Position numbers and translations under genes: made by a program. Positions 53,271 to 64,000 of a DNA stretch of 64,000 nt are shown here, in pieces; positions within the stretch are counted from its first letter, which is position 1, and every line of letters starts with the position of its first letter. The stretch is from Lactarius indigo (lineage: Eukaryota > Basidiomycota > Agaricomycetes > Russulales > Russulaceae), in contig JAFKAC010000158.1 of the NCBI GenBank assembly GCA_025766275.1, positions 41,108-105,107 on the forward strand. The letters run 5' to 3'. Below the pieces are notes generated by a model. The model saw only the letters and a list, made by a program, of their open reading frames with translations, made no database searches and was not told where the DNA came from.

Positions 53271-55448
53271 ATGAAGGATTCCCTGGGCGTCGTCTATGTG
53301 CGTATCTGGCTGGCGTACCATTCCGTCCTCAACTCTGGATCGCTCGTATATAGGTGGACTATGAGGTGGGGGACAAACGGGATCCTGTTAATTTCTCGCA
53401 GGAGCGGAAATGGGTCATGACTCTCGTGGCTTGTCTCTTCACCGGTGTATCTGGTATGTGCTGTCTCTATTCCCTGGATATTTTGATAGGAACTTTGACA
53501 TTGGCCCTCCTCAGCCGCCGCTCCTTCGTCGTACAAGTTTGGCTTTCCCTCCATGACTCGGGATCTAAATTGCACAGACTTCCAAGCAACGATCGGCTTC
53601 TCCGTATTCCCACTTGGCTTTGCGCTAACTCCACTCTTTACCGCTCCTTTCAGCGAGGAATTTGGCAGAAGACCTCTTTACCTCGTCTCGGGTGTTGGGT
53701 TTTTAGCGATGCATATCCTGCTTGCTTCGTACGATGTCCCTACATCACATGTTTCCGTGCTGACTGGCCGGACCGGCATTAGGGCCAAAAATATTGACAC
53801 TGTCATCATTGCGCGACTTCTGGGAGGCGCCTTCGGTTCGACCGGCGCAACGATGGTGGGAGGAACTATTGCCGACATATGGCAGCCAAAACAGTGCGTC
53901 ATCACCGATCCACGTCCATTTATGGGAACATAGTGTCTGAACTAGATTTGATACTGTAGGCGCGGCCTTCCCATGTCGTTATTTGCGCTTTCTGCCATTG
54001 GTGGGACTGCACTCGGCCCCGTTGGAGGCGCCTGGATCGAGGCCAATTCTCACCTTCAATGGCGCTGGATCCAGTGGTTCCAGGCTATGTACGCCGGATC
54101 GTTCTAGCTCTCGCTTTCGTAACTTACTCGCTCTCCCAGAGCGGCGGGAATTGTACTGGTTGCACTGATTTTATTGATGAGGGAGACACGCACGTCGGTG
54201 GTTTTGACCAACATAGCAAAAGATATACGCAAACAAACCGGAAACGAACAGTACATGGCCCGTGTTGAGCTTGAGAAACCAAGCTTGAAGTCGCTTCTCA
54301 TAGTATCCTGTACGAGACCATTATGTGAATGCTTTCTCGTCCTCTCAAGAGATCGTACTTACCTATATGTTCTCAGACTTCTTAGTCACAGAACCAATTA
54401 TCACCAGTATTAGTGTGCGACTTGGTTAATGCCGCTTCGTACCGGTGCTGATCTTCTCTGTAGTTATGGGTCGGTTTCGCTTGGGGAGTATATTATTGCA
54501 TGATAGAGTGCGTTCCCAATCGTAACCCACTACAGCAATACCTTGAACTCTTCACAGGTCTATCGCCCCTATATTCAGTAGTGTTCATAACTTCAACATT
54601 GGGGAGACAGGCACGGTTTTCGTGGCCGCTTTGTGCGCCACTCGTTCGCTCCACGTTTGCGCAGTGTCCTTACATTCCCTTCGCAGCCTCGGCAGCCTCC
54701 TTGGATTCTGCTCTAACTTCCATCAAGAGCGTTTATACCAGTAAGCGACTATCTGCACCCTAGCGAGTAACTGCAGCTAAGCGACAACCAACTTCAGGAA
54801 AAGTGTCAGAGAACGTGGTCCAGAAGCGCGTCTGACTTGGGCTCGCTTCGCTGGTATCATGTTTCCTGTGGGGATGTTCGTTTACGCATGGACTTCATTT
54901 TCTCGGGTACCCTGGGTTGCAATGACAATTGGCATCGTGGCATGTATCCGAAAATCGTAATTACATGCCGAATCATAACTAACACTTGGCTAGATCTTTG
55001 TCTGGGCTACATTCATTATATATGTTGCTGCGTTTACGTACCTCGCAGACTGGTTCGTCCCATTTCGTCGCACATCGTCATCAGTCTAACCTATAGTACA
55101 GTTATGGTACATACGCTTCGTCGGCCATAGCAGCCCAGAGCTTATTTCGTAAGTTGGCTCGAAATTGTTCAGTACGACTCGAACCTAACGCAATGTTTTG
55201 AGGTAATCTACTCGGCATGGCATTTCCGTTATTCACAAAACAGATGTTTGCCACGTTGACGTATCAGTGGGGAAACACGTTGTTCGGCTTTATAGCTCTT
55301 ATAATGGTCCCCCTTCCCTGGGTGCGTGTACTTTGACGTGCGTGAGGCCACATGTACCGATAATGACCCGTGGGTTCAGATCCTCTTCTACTATGGGCCC
55401 GTCATCCGGGCGCGCAGCAAGATTTCTCAGCGTACGATGGAGCAGTAA
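53271..55448 (+). CDS. MFS multidrug/polyamine-type transporter (DHA1 family)
   Basis: Fifteen exons join in frame to 469 residues, with junctions including 53297/53354, 53453/53515, 53728/53783, 53893/53960, 54088/54140, 54324/54377, 54414/54464, 54507/54558, 54632/54687, 54740/54798, 54936/54994, 55052/55102, 55148/55203 and 55321/55380. The protein has the fungal DHA1 layout: cytosolic start (VDYEVGDKRDPVNFS), twelve expected membrane segments, the motif-A region EEFGRRPLYLVS, the GTALGPVGGAWIE loop, a central cytosolic loop, and FAGIMFPVGMFVYAWTSF. It ends soon after the last membrane helix. Relatives export polyamines, azoles and other drugs by proton antiport; the substrate here is unknown. 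Exon 1 encodes only nine residues (MKDSLGVVY), chosen because it splices in phase to the conserved start. It is divergent from the flavin reductase gene. Confidence 0.85.
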
Positions 55449-55689
55449 TCATATAGCTATCACCACTATACAGTAGCCTAGTAAAGTTTGATGATCAGTT
55501 GACGATCAGTCGACGATTGTACCTCTACGACCACGTGACACGGTTAAACCTCGTTGCTTAATTACCGCCCTCGTTTTGTTGTTGCTACTCTCGAGTGACT
55601 TCACGACCGCAACGACTCTCTATACTTTGAGTGTGTTCACGATAATCATGCTTTTCCCCTTCACGTTCAACATTTCTGTGCCCGGCATC

Positions 55690-57298
55690 ATGAATCCCTT
55701 CAACAGCAAGTCCACTGATCCACCAAACGAGACCGGCAATTCCCCCGCACCGGCTGCATCTGTCATTATAAACAATGTCCAGGAAAAGCGATGGCTTGCC
55801 GTGCGCCGCCCACATCCATCTACCCTCCCACCACCAGTGCCCCTCGCTCGAAAGAGAGGGTGGCAGCCTTCTAGCCCTGAGCCAAGTCCCCCGGCCGCTG
55901 TCACTATGTCTACCCGTGGCCACCTTAACGTCCCTTCTAAATACCGCGATTTCACTGTCACACCGGAGGCAAGGGAGGAAGAAGAGGAAATGGAAGCCGG
56001 TAAGTTCCCGTTCATCTCACGGATCCCGCATACATTCCGTCGTTGTATCAAAACGCGTCTTGGCGTCTACGTGCACGCATGTCATTTTTACGCTAACAGG
56101 GGCTGCCATCATAAAACGCACGTGCCACGTGTATTCAATGCTCTTTGCTCATGGCCTCCATGTGTATGCGGTGCATGCTCGTCGCCCTCCTATATAGTCT
56201 CGCACTATCATGCCCTGTTCTAGGACTCATGCTTATCTCTTTTCTTCTCTGCGTAGAACTTCCTCCTGCGAAGCGGCGGCGCACGTTCGCAGGTACCATT
56301 GTTACTGGTGCGGTGAATGCGGCCCTTATCGGGACTGCTGTTGGCCTCACCGTTTATCGTTTGTACGTCTTTTCACGCGCATGAGCTCGACCAAAAGTTT
56401 GATGTCCTTGTCAGATGGAGGGATCGGGGTAGAGCCCCCGAGCTGGAACCTCCTCCATATGAGCAGGGTGACTGGGTCCCCTCTGAAGTCTGTGTTTCTT
56501 ATCTTTCTATTAATTTTTTTCTTTTCTGAACATGCCTATCTCAACAGCCCGAAGATGCTTCCCCTCCCGCTACCGCTACAACCCCAACCCCACGCACCAA
56601 AAGAACTCGTACCGTTCCCAATACAGTGCGGCGGGGCACTAATCGCCACCGGAAGGCACGGAGCCAGACAAAACTGCCCGTGGGTTCTCCTCGGCTCAGC
56701 CGCCATCCGTCACCACATCGCCCGATCCAGCCTGAATTTGACTTTGGGAGTCAAGTGGACCAAGGTGACGAACTCGAGGATAGGGTGGGCATTATCCTTG
56801 TCCCTTCATGACATAATGTTGACAGCGGGATGTCAGATGGACTGGATGGGCGATCGCCTTGCCCGGCTCATTGAAGATGGCAAGAAGGCGCTCGGCAAAG
56901 AAGTCGTTGTAATGTCCGAAGCACAAGAGGACGAGGAGGACGATGGCAGCGGAAACTGGGAAGAGGAAACTAAGCTCGGCACCTCGTCTGGTCGGGCGTC
57001 GCGATCAGGTTCCATCCGCCGCAAAGACAAGTCTCAAGCCCTGGGCTTCACTTCATACGCATCACCACTCGTTGCCCCACCTCCGACCGCGTCCCCGCGG
57101 CGGCAGCAGTTCTCGACTCTACTTTCCTCCCATTCCACTTCTGCGCTCCCCATTCCTGGTCGTTCCACCCACCCTACTTCTGCCGACACCGTGCAGCCGT
57201 ATCACAGCTACCGCGGAGACGAGCCTCAGTGGCAAAGCCCTGAACTTCGGGAGAGTATGGAGCGCGCCAGGGCAGCATATCTTCGGGATCGCCAATAA
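55690..57298 (+). CDS. Single-pass membrane protein with PPPY motif, function unknown
   Basis: Five exons (55690-55999, 56257-56362, 56415-56487, 56548-56784, 56837-57298) join in frame to 395 residues. Residues 1-107 are polar, Pro-rich and acidic at the end. A basic stop-transfer-like patch (AKRRR, about 108-112) is followed by one hydrophobic helix at about 113-137 (small-residue rich, GAVNAALIGTAVGLTV), then YRLWRDRGR. Shortly after it lies PPPY (151-154), a consensus ligand for WW domains of Nedd4/Rsp5 ubiquitin ligases. The rest is disordered, with an Arg/Lys-rich stretch (RTKRTRT), a short amphipathic helix (WMGDRLARLIEDGKKALG), an acidic run and Ser-rich repeats. I recognise no family. 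The consistent splicing shows it is a real gene. Confidence 0.75.
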
Positions 57299-57635
57299 CC
57301 GAACTTTGAGTTGGGGTTCAAGGGTGCTTTTCTTTTTCTTGGGTGTACGAGGGCAATGGAAGCAAGGTGGGGATGTTTTACGAACTGTTAGCTGTTAGAC
57401 CTATCACCGTAATTATTGTGCACACAACTGTTTTTTTATACTTTCATTTGTCATTGCTAGTAGCTATTTAGTTCCATCCATTATATCATCTCATCAACTT
57501 GTGATCACGGGCCGGGGTTGCACAACACAATACACTGCATACACGCGCTACACTCTCGTCACTTTCCTTCGCAACTTGATCGAGCTTTTCACAGCTCCAA
57601 CTCACCCGCTCTGGTGATCGCCCGAGTCTCTGGCC
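57299..57635. other. Intergenic region before the TBC gene
   Basis: About 340 nt between the membrane protein stop and the first plausible TBC-gene ATG. It is T-rich in its first half. It could hide an upstream exon of the TBC gene, but I found none with convincing splice sites. Confidence 0.4.
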
Positions 57636-60600
57636 ATGAGCACCATATCTGCACAGCTCAGGAATCTCAAGGAGCCTGATCGCGACGAGCAATCCCTCCT
57701 CTTCTTTTCGATTCCACCCAGCCACAACAAAGGGGGTGGAACGAGTGAGAACAGCGTTGAAGACGCTCAGCATAAAGTAGAAATCAATGCGGTGCTGAGT
57801 CTTGTCGCCGATGGCGCCGAAGACCCGTATGTGCGTACCCTAGTATCCTGGGCGGCGGTCACGCGCGTTAAAGGGGAAGTTTAGGCTGGAAAGCTATATC
57901 TCTTCCCCCCCTATCTCGCGTTTTCGAGCTTGGATAGAAAGTCTGTCAAATTTACGATCCCACTATGTACAGTGCGGAGAGTCGAGCGACTGAACGCACG
58001 CGCCGGTATCTATGCGCTCAGTCTGTTGCTCTGGCACGGCATGAAGATAGTGCGCGTTTTAATCGAGTCCTACCACTTCCTGCGGCTCACAGTCCCTCTG
58101 CAGGTCGTTCAATTGACCTCACTCCGTCCAGCCGCGGATCACTTCTGCGCTGTCTTGAGCACGGCGCTCAAGGCTGAGCTTCAAGCGGGCAAAATGAAGT
58201 CTGTGAAGCCGTTCTCCAAGACGTGCTACTCGGAAAACTTGGTCTTGGACACTTCACCCGTCGCTGACAATGAGCGAGAAGACGGGAGTTTGATTGACCG
58301 CGGCGAGAAGAACGGCGAAGGACACACGCCCGCGTTTCACGGCGGGCTGGGCTTGAGGTTCAAGTTCCCTGGGGACCCGAAGAAGTACGTGCTACGCCTA
58401 CTTCTAGACAATAAACTTACAATCTCGGAGGCTTCGGGAGGCGTCCAAAACGAAGCTATGGACGAACTATTTCAAGGGTAGGACATACATCGCGCCTGCT
58501 CCCCTTTTTACGCGACCCTGACCCGCTTGTAGCTCATGGCCGCCACCTTACTCTCATCCGCTATCCCCAGGCGACGCGCTTCGTACAAGTCGGTCTTCCA
58601 AATCGCTTACGCGGTGAGATGTGGGAGACACTCTCCGGTTCCATCTACCTCCGTTTCGCGAACCCCGGGCGGTATGAACAGATCCTTGAAGAGAACAAGG
58701 GTCGTATCAGCACTAGCACTGAGGATATCGAGAAGGACCTTCATCGGAGTCTGCCAGAGTTCCCGGCGTACCAGTCTGAAGAGGGCATCGGTGCACTCCG
58801 GAGAGTACTGCAGGCGTATTCATTCAATAAGCCTGAGACAGGATACTGCCAAGTGAGTCGCCTTGGTGCGCTTTCGATGCGTTTTAGCCTGATCATCCAT
58901 AATAGGCGATGAACATACTCGCTGCTGCTATTCTCATGTAGGATTTGCTCCTCCTGTCTTGTATACTTCCTGACGCAATTGCAGTTACATGTCGGAGGAG
59001 CAAGCTTTCTGGTTATTAGATGTCGTCTGCGACCGTCTTTTGCCTGGGTACTATAGGTATGGTAACCTCCAGTCGAAGTGTTCCTCACCGGTTCAATTGC
59101 AGGCAATAGTCCATCTATGCATGGTACTCTCCTTGACCAACGGGTATTCGAGTCCCTGGTGACACGATGCTTACCTATGATCCACAACCATTTCCAGGAA
59201 GTGGACGTTCAGTTATCAGTGGCGTCGCTGCCTTGGTTCTTGAGTTTGTTCGTATCTCAAATATGCCTTCGTCTCGAGGCAATGCTGACATCTGGTGGGT
59301 AGGTACATCAATAGTATGCCAATGGTCTTTGCATTCCGAGTAGTGGACTGCTTCTTCTGTATGGGCCCTAAGGTCCTGTTTCAAGTCGGGTGAGCACGCT
59401 TGATTTTCATGACTATATGCCGTCTTAAGCTTGAATTTGTAGGCTCGGTTCGTGTTACCTATCATTCTCTGCTTCAGTGATGACTCAACGGACTTCTTCC
59501 AGCTATTTTGAAGATCAACGGAGAAAAGCTTTTACAGATCCAGGACGACGGGCAGTTCATCCAGTAAGCACAACATATTTTAAGGCGGACACGATTTGTT
59601 AAACGAACCCCCATCGTAGCCTCATGAGAGATTACTTCTCTTCTCTTGGTGAATCTGCACACCCTCATTCATCAGACCCCCGTGCTCGTGCTATCACAAA
59701 ATTCCAAGAGCTATTGTTGGTTTCTTTCCGCGAATTTGCCGTCATCACCGAACACACCATTTTCGACGAGCGACGGCGCTTCCGCAACGAGATCATTTCT
59801 AGCATCGAGTCATTCTCCAAACGTGCCGCCGTCCGAAATCTCAGGACTTTCGAGAGGTTTAGCAAGGAACAGGTCGGGTTGATCTATGACGCTCTCTTCA
59901 AAGCCGTATGCGTCGAACCGCCACCGGCCCCATTGCCTCCGCCAATGTCACTATTGACTACCAAGGATGCCGTCGAAGAAAGACCAGAGACGAGGATTGG
60001 ACTTAAGACGTTTAGGCTGTTCTTGAGCGAGATCGTTACCTGGGCTCGAGATGAGAAAATAGTCACGAACGGCTTCCAGGTGCGCTTTGCAAATTCTGTG
60101 GCGGAAACATTGTTAAGTTGGCATACTCTACCCACAGCAACGAGTTGACCGCGATGTAGCAGATCACGAACTAATAGATCGCCTATTTGTCTTTTGGGAC
60201 TATTCGCGTCGCGGTGCATTATCCTTCCAGGTAGGTGACATTCCGACCGTCTCGGATATGATATTTACGTCCTGGCGCAGGATCTTGTGACTGGTCTTGA
60301 TGGCATTATCCTCAACGATCTCATGGATAATATCGAGTGGTTTTTCAATTTGCATGACAAGAATAAGGATGGGTTTTTGACCAAGGATGAGGTGTTAACC
60401 ATTTCTGAGTCATTGCTGGTATGTAAGTCTCGTCACAGAAGGGCGCCAATCTGGTTCTTAATTCCGTCAGTTTATATTCCGGTTTGAAATCGGCGACGCG
60501 TACCTCGGGGCTGTCAGCCGATTCATGTCCAACGCGTTCGAATATGGTGACGCCCTCTTACCCCGACCCGAAGGAGCAGACGAAGACGCCCCAACGCCCC

Positions 60601-61448
60601 AGATAGAGACCAACCAGCCCTACCTCAGTCTCGCCACGTTCCGCATGGTCGTCCTCGCCGACGAGGTTCTCGAATCCTTCTTCGAAACCGACCTCTCTGC
60701 GTCCTTCCGTCTCGAGCCCGTCCCACTCATGGAGCTCCCGCCGTCCAACAGCGGCTTCCTCGGCGGCCTCTGGTCGAACATCGCGACCGACACCAACGTA
60801 AAGCTGTTCCACAAGCTCAGCGACGAAGTCGGGAAAACGATCGGTAGGCACCAGGTCATCCACCGGCCCTCCATCGGCCGGTACACGTCCATCGAGGACA
60901 CGCGTCCGCGCGAGTCACTCCTCACGCCTGCCATGCGTGCCCCACCCTCGGGAACCACGTCCTCCGCTGAAGGTGGCGCCGCTGCGGAGACGACGCCGGC
61001 GATCGAGCCTCATGCCCCTCCTGACGCGCGCATGCCCTTGCCGCCGGATCCGACGTCGCCGGCCGGCATCGACCCACTCGCGCAAGCGACGATCGCGGCG
61101 AATGCGTTGATGGAGCGCACGCCGTTCGCGATCGACGACGCAGGGGATGACGACGACGAAGATGACGACGAGGACGAGGATGACGATGAAGAGACAGGGT
61201 ACGACGACGACGACGTTCTGGACGAGGTGCGTTATATCGTTGCTTTTGTCTTTTGGACTTTGATCGCTTATTTTGGTGTGTTTCCGCAGGTGGACGCTTT
61301 CATCGAGGCGCACGACACAGGCGTCACGGATGCAGACAGGGAGGTCGCGAAAGGTAGGTGAAACATGCTCTTAATTAAGATGCCGGTTGCTCATTGATCA
61401 CTCCTCGCTCTCCTGTTCTTAGATCTGCGTGTGGCAGAACCATTGTAA
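57636..61448 (+). CDS. GYP2: GRAM-TBC-EF-hand Rab GTPase-activating protein (Gyp2/TBC1D8-9 type)
   Basis: A multi-exon gene of about 1,000 residues. A GRAM domain comes first ([12 protein letters not shown], then [12 protein letters not shown] and [15 protein letters not shown]). The TBC domain follows ([18 protein letters not shown]), with both catalytic fingers present: the arginine finger in IEKDLHR and the glutamine finger in [30 protein letters not shown] belongs to its C-terminal half. An EF-hand loop ([12 protein letters not shown]) comes later, as in the Gyp2/TBC1D9 subfamily, and an Asp/Glu-rich run precedes the C terminus. The last exon ends DLRVAEPL. Such proteins inactivate Rab GTPases in endosomal or exocytic transport. 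The N terminus may be incomplete, since relatives can be longer. Confidence 0.87.
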
Positions 61449-61737
61449 GACAACGACGAACAGTAGTTCCTTTTTTCTTTCTTTTGATTCCTCTGTGGTG
61501 CATATTTAGATCGATGTTTTGCATGCGTCATTCCTGTGTCGTCTTCGCGCATATCGTACTATACACTATCTCTGTACTACCACCCATCTCACAGCAGCAA
61601 GGATCATCCGAAATACAATCCAGTGTTTTTTCTGCAAGTAGCACTATGGATACACCAAGTTGAGTCTGCGGAGTCCGCGAGAAGACAACTGCAGAACCAT
61701 CAAGAGGGAAAAAGAAAGATGGGCAGACAGTGTAGAT

Positions 61738-63257
<1,520 letters not shown>

Positions 63258-63327
63258 GTTTGTGTTGGTTAAGATCACGTATAAATTGACATTCGGCTAC
63301 ATAACTAAAGCTCACTTGACCCAATCC
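63258..63327. promoter_or_regulatory. Very short divergent promoter, SWD3 and EngB-type GTPase
   Basis: If both start codons are right, only 70 bp separates two divergent genes. A TATAAAT sequence sits at 63280-63286, about 42 nt before the plus-strand ATG. Transcription would probably initiate inside the opposite gene's 5' region. Confidence 0.3.
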
Positions 63328-64000
63328 ATGCCAGTGCGACTTGTAACGGCTGCATCTCAACGACTCGCACTCGCGAGTACATTCTCCCCGCACACCGCAG
63401 AGTTTGTCGCCGCGGCGGGTTCTGTGTTGTCCATCCCGCGTCTAGCGGGACTTCCAGAGGTAAAGAAGGCGGATTCCTTATATAACCCTTGCTTGCTCAA
63501 CGTACATTATTGAAAGGTTGTTGTAACAGGTGCGCCACGCGTGAAATTCACCCGTCTATGCCGTCGCTGAGTAGCAACCTGGGCAGGGCGTGCCAATGTA
63601 GGCAAGTCTACTCTCCTGAACGCGGTAATGAAGCGGAAGGCGTTGGTTGCTTCCAGCAAGAAACCGGTTCGTCTCATATCATACTTGCAGGGATTTTTGT
63701 ATCACCTCACGCGTCAATTGTAGGGTCGCACTAAAACTCTAACGTTCTTCCGCATTGGACCAACACCGGGAAGATCGTCCTGGTGGATGCACCTGGCTAC
63801 GGCGAACGTGGCCGTCCAGAATGGGGCGAGCTTTTCAACCAATATCTGAAGACTCGTGCAGAGTAGGCCATTTTATATGATCGTACGCGTGGGCTCATTT
63901 CTGTCTGAGGTTATGTCGGGTGTACATACTATTGAACGCGAAACATGGGATCAACGGAGCGGACAAGGCCATGTTACAGGATTTGGACCAAAAGATCCAA
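63328..64000 (+). CDS. MRX8: EngB/YihA-type GTPase, mitochondrial (Mrx8-like), truncated by window end
   Basis: Exons at 63328-63459, 63517-63529, 63587-63666, 63724-63862 and 63910 to beyond the window edge. The N terminus (VRLVTAASQRLALASTF) is basic and hydroxylated, so it is probably a mitochondrial presequence. The G1 loop is GRANVGKSTLLNAV, G2 is the Thr in GRTKTLTFF, and G3 is VDAPGYGERGRPEW, with the DxPGYG form typical of EngB. Helical segment VYILLNAKHGINGADKAML follows. The G4 TKxD motif lies past the end. EngB-type GTPases help ribosome large-subunit assembly; yeast Mrx8 acts in mitochondria. Exon 2 is only 13 nt and encodes VVVT, just before the P-loop; without it the frame does not close. 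Confidence 0.87.

Noticed and set aside
54937..54993. GC-AG intron in the transporter gene
   Set aside because: Moving the donor three bases upstream gives an ordinary GT donor that keeps the frame and the family sequence.
53400..55450. MFS transporter pseudogene
   Set aside because: It first looked broken into many frames, but fifteen exons with GT-AG borders join to exactly 470 codons including the stop.
61141..61230. Asp/Glu-rich repeat as a separate element
   Set aside because: It is the acidic linker inside the Rab GAP coding sequence, not an independent repeat.

Overview
This 64 kb window is nuclear DNA of a filamentous fungus, most likely a basidiomycete (Agaricomycetes-type). Genes are tightly packed on both strands and interrupted by many 50-65 nt GT-AG introns. 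Coding exons rebuild to proteins typical of fungi: a single-chain acetyl-CoA carboxylase, Tel1, Mkt1, Sds3, a PAK kinase, fungal ATIC and a monothiol glutaredoxin. I see no rRNA, tRNA, CRISPR array or recognisable transposon.

Layout. 1-5436: no supported gene. 5437-12249 (minus): a small C2HC zinc-finger protein, Mkt1 and coatomer epsilon. 12480-19518 (plus): checkpoint clamp subunit Rad9 and a CRIB-containing PAK kinase, separated by a 2.5 kb gene-free stretch. 20191-29947 (minus): Tel1/ATM. 31326-41347 (plus): acetyl-CoA carboxylase, Sds3-like histone deacetylase subunit, HD-domain 5'-nucleotidase. 41545-44758 (minus): purine enzyme ATIC and a 17-beta-HSD10-like dehydrogenase. 45344-46633: mitochondrial Grx5 (plus) and Zim17 (minus), convergent. 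46804-51975 (plus): DNA polymerase alpha. 52078-52857 (minus): an intronless flavin-reductase-like protein. 53271-61448 (plus): a 15-exon MFS transporter, a single-pass membrane protein of unknown function carrying a PPPY motif, and a GRAM-TBC-EF-hand Rab GAP. 61738-63257 (minus): WDR5/Swd3. 63328-end (plus): EngB-type GTPase, cut by the window edge.

How they work together. Most genes are unrelated housekeeping genes, as usual in fungi. Three themes recur: genome maintenance (Rad9, Tel1, Pol1), chromatin (Sds3, Swd3) and mitochondrial function (HSD10-like, Grx5, Zim17, EngB-like, perhaps the flavin reductase). Several gene pairs share short divergent promoters. The clearest regulatory signal is two ACGCGT (MluI cell-cycle box) sites just upstream of the polymerase alpha gene.

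For ten genes (zinc finger, COPE, PAK, SDS3, HDDC2, HSD10-like, GRX5, ZIM17, MFS and the PPPY membrane protein) I joined all exons by hand and the total coding length is a whole number of codons. RAD9 is the exception: it is one base short, inside a C run. WDR5 and ATIC also have unresolved frames near their N termini. These may be assembly indels. No clearly novel multi-gene system was found; the best candidates for undescribed biology are the PPPY membrane protein and the small C2HC zinc-finger protein.
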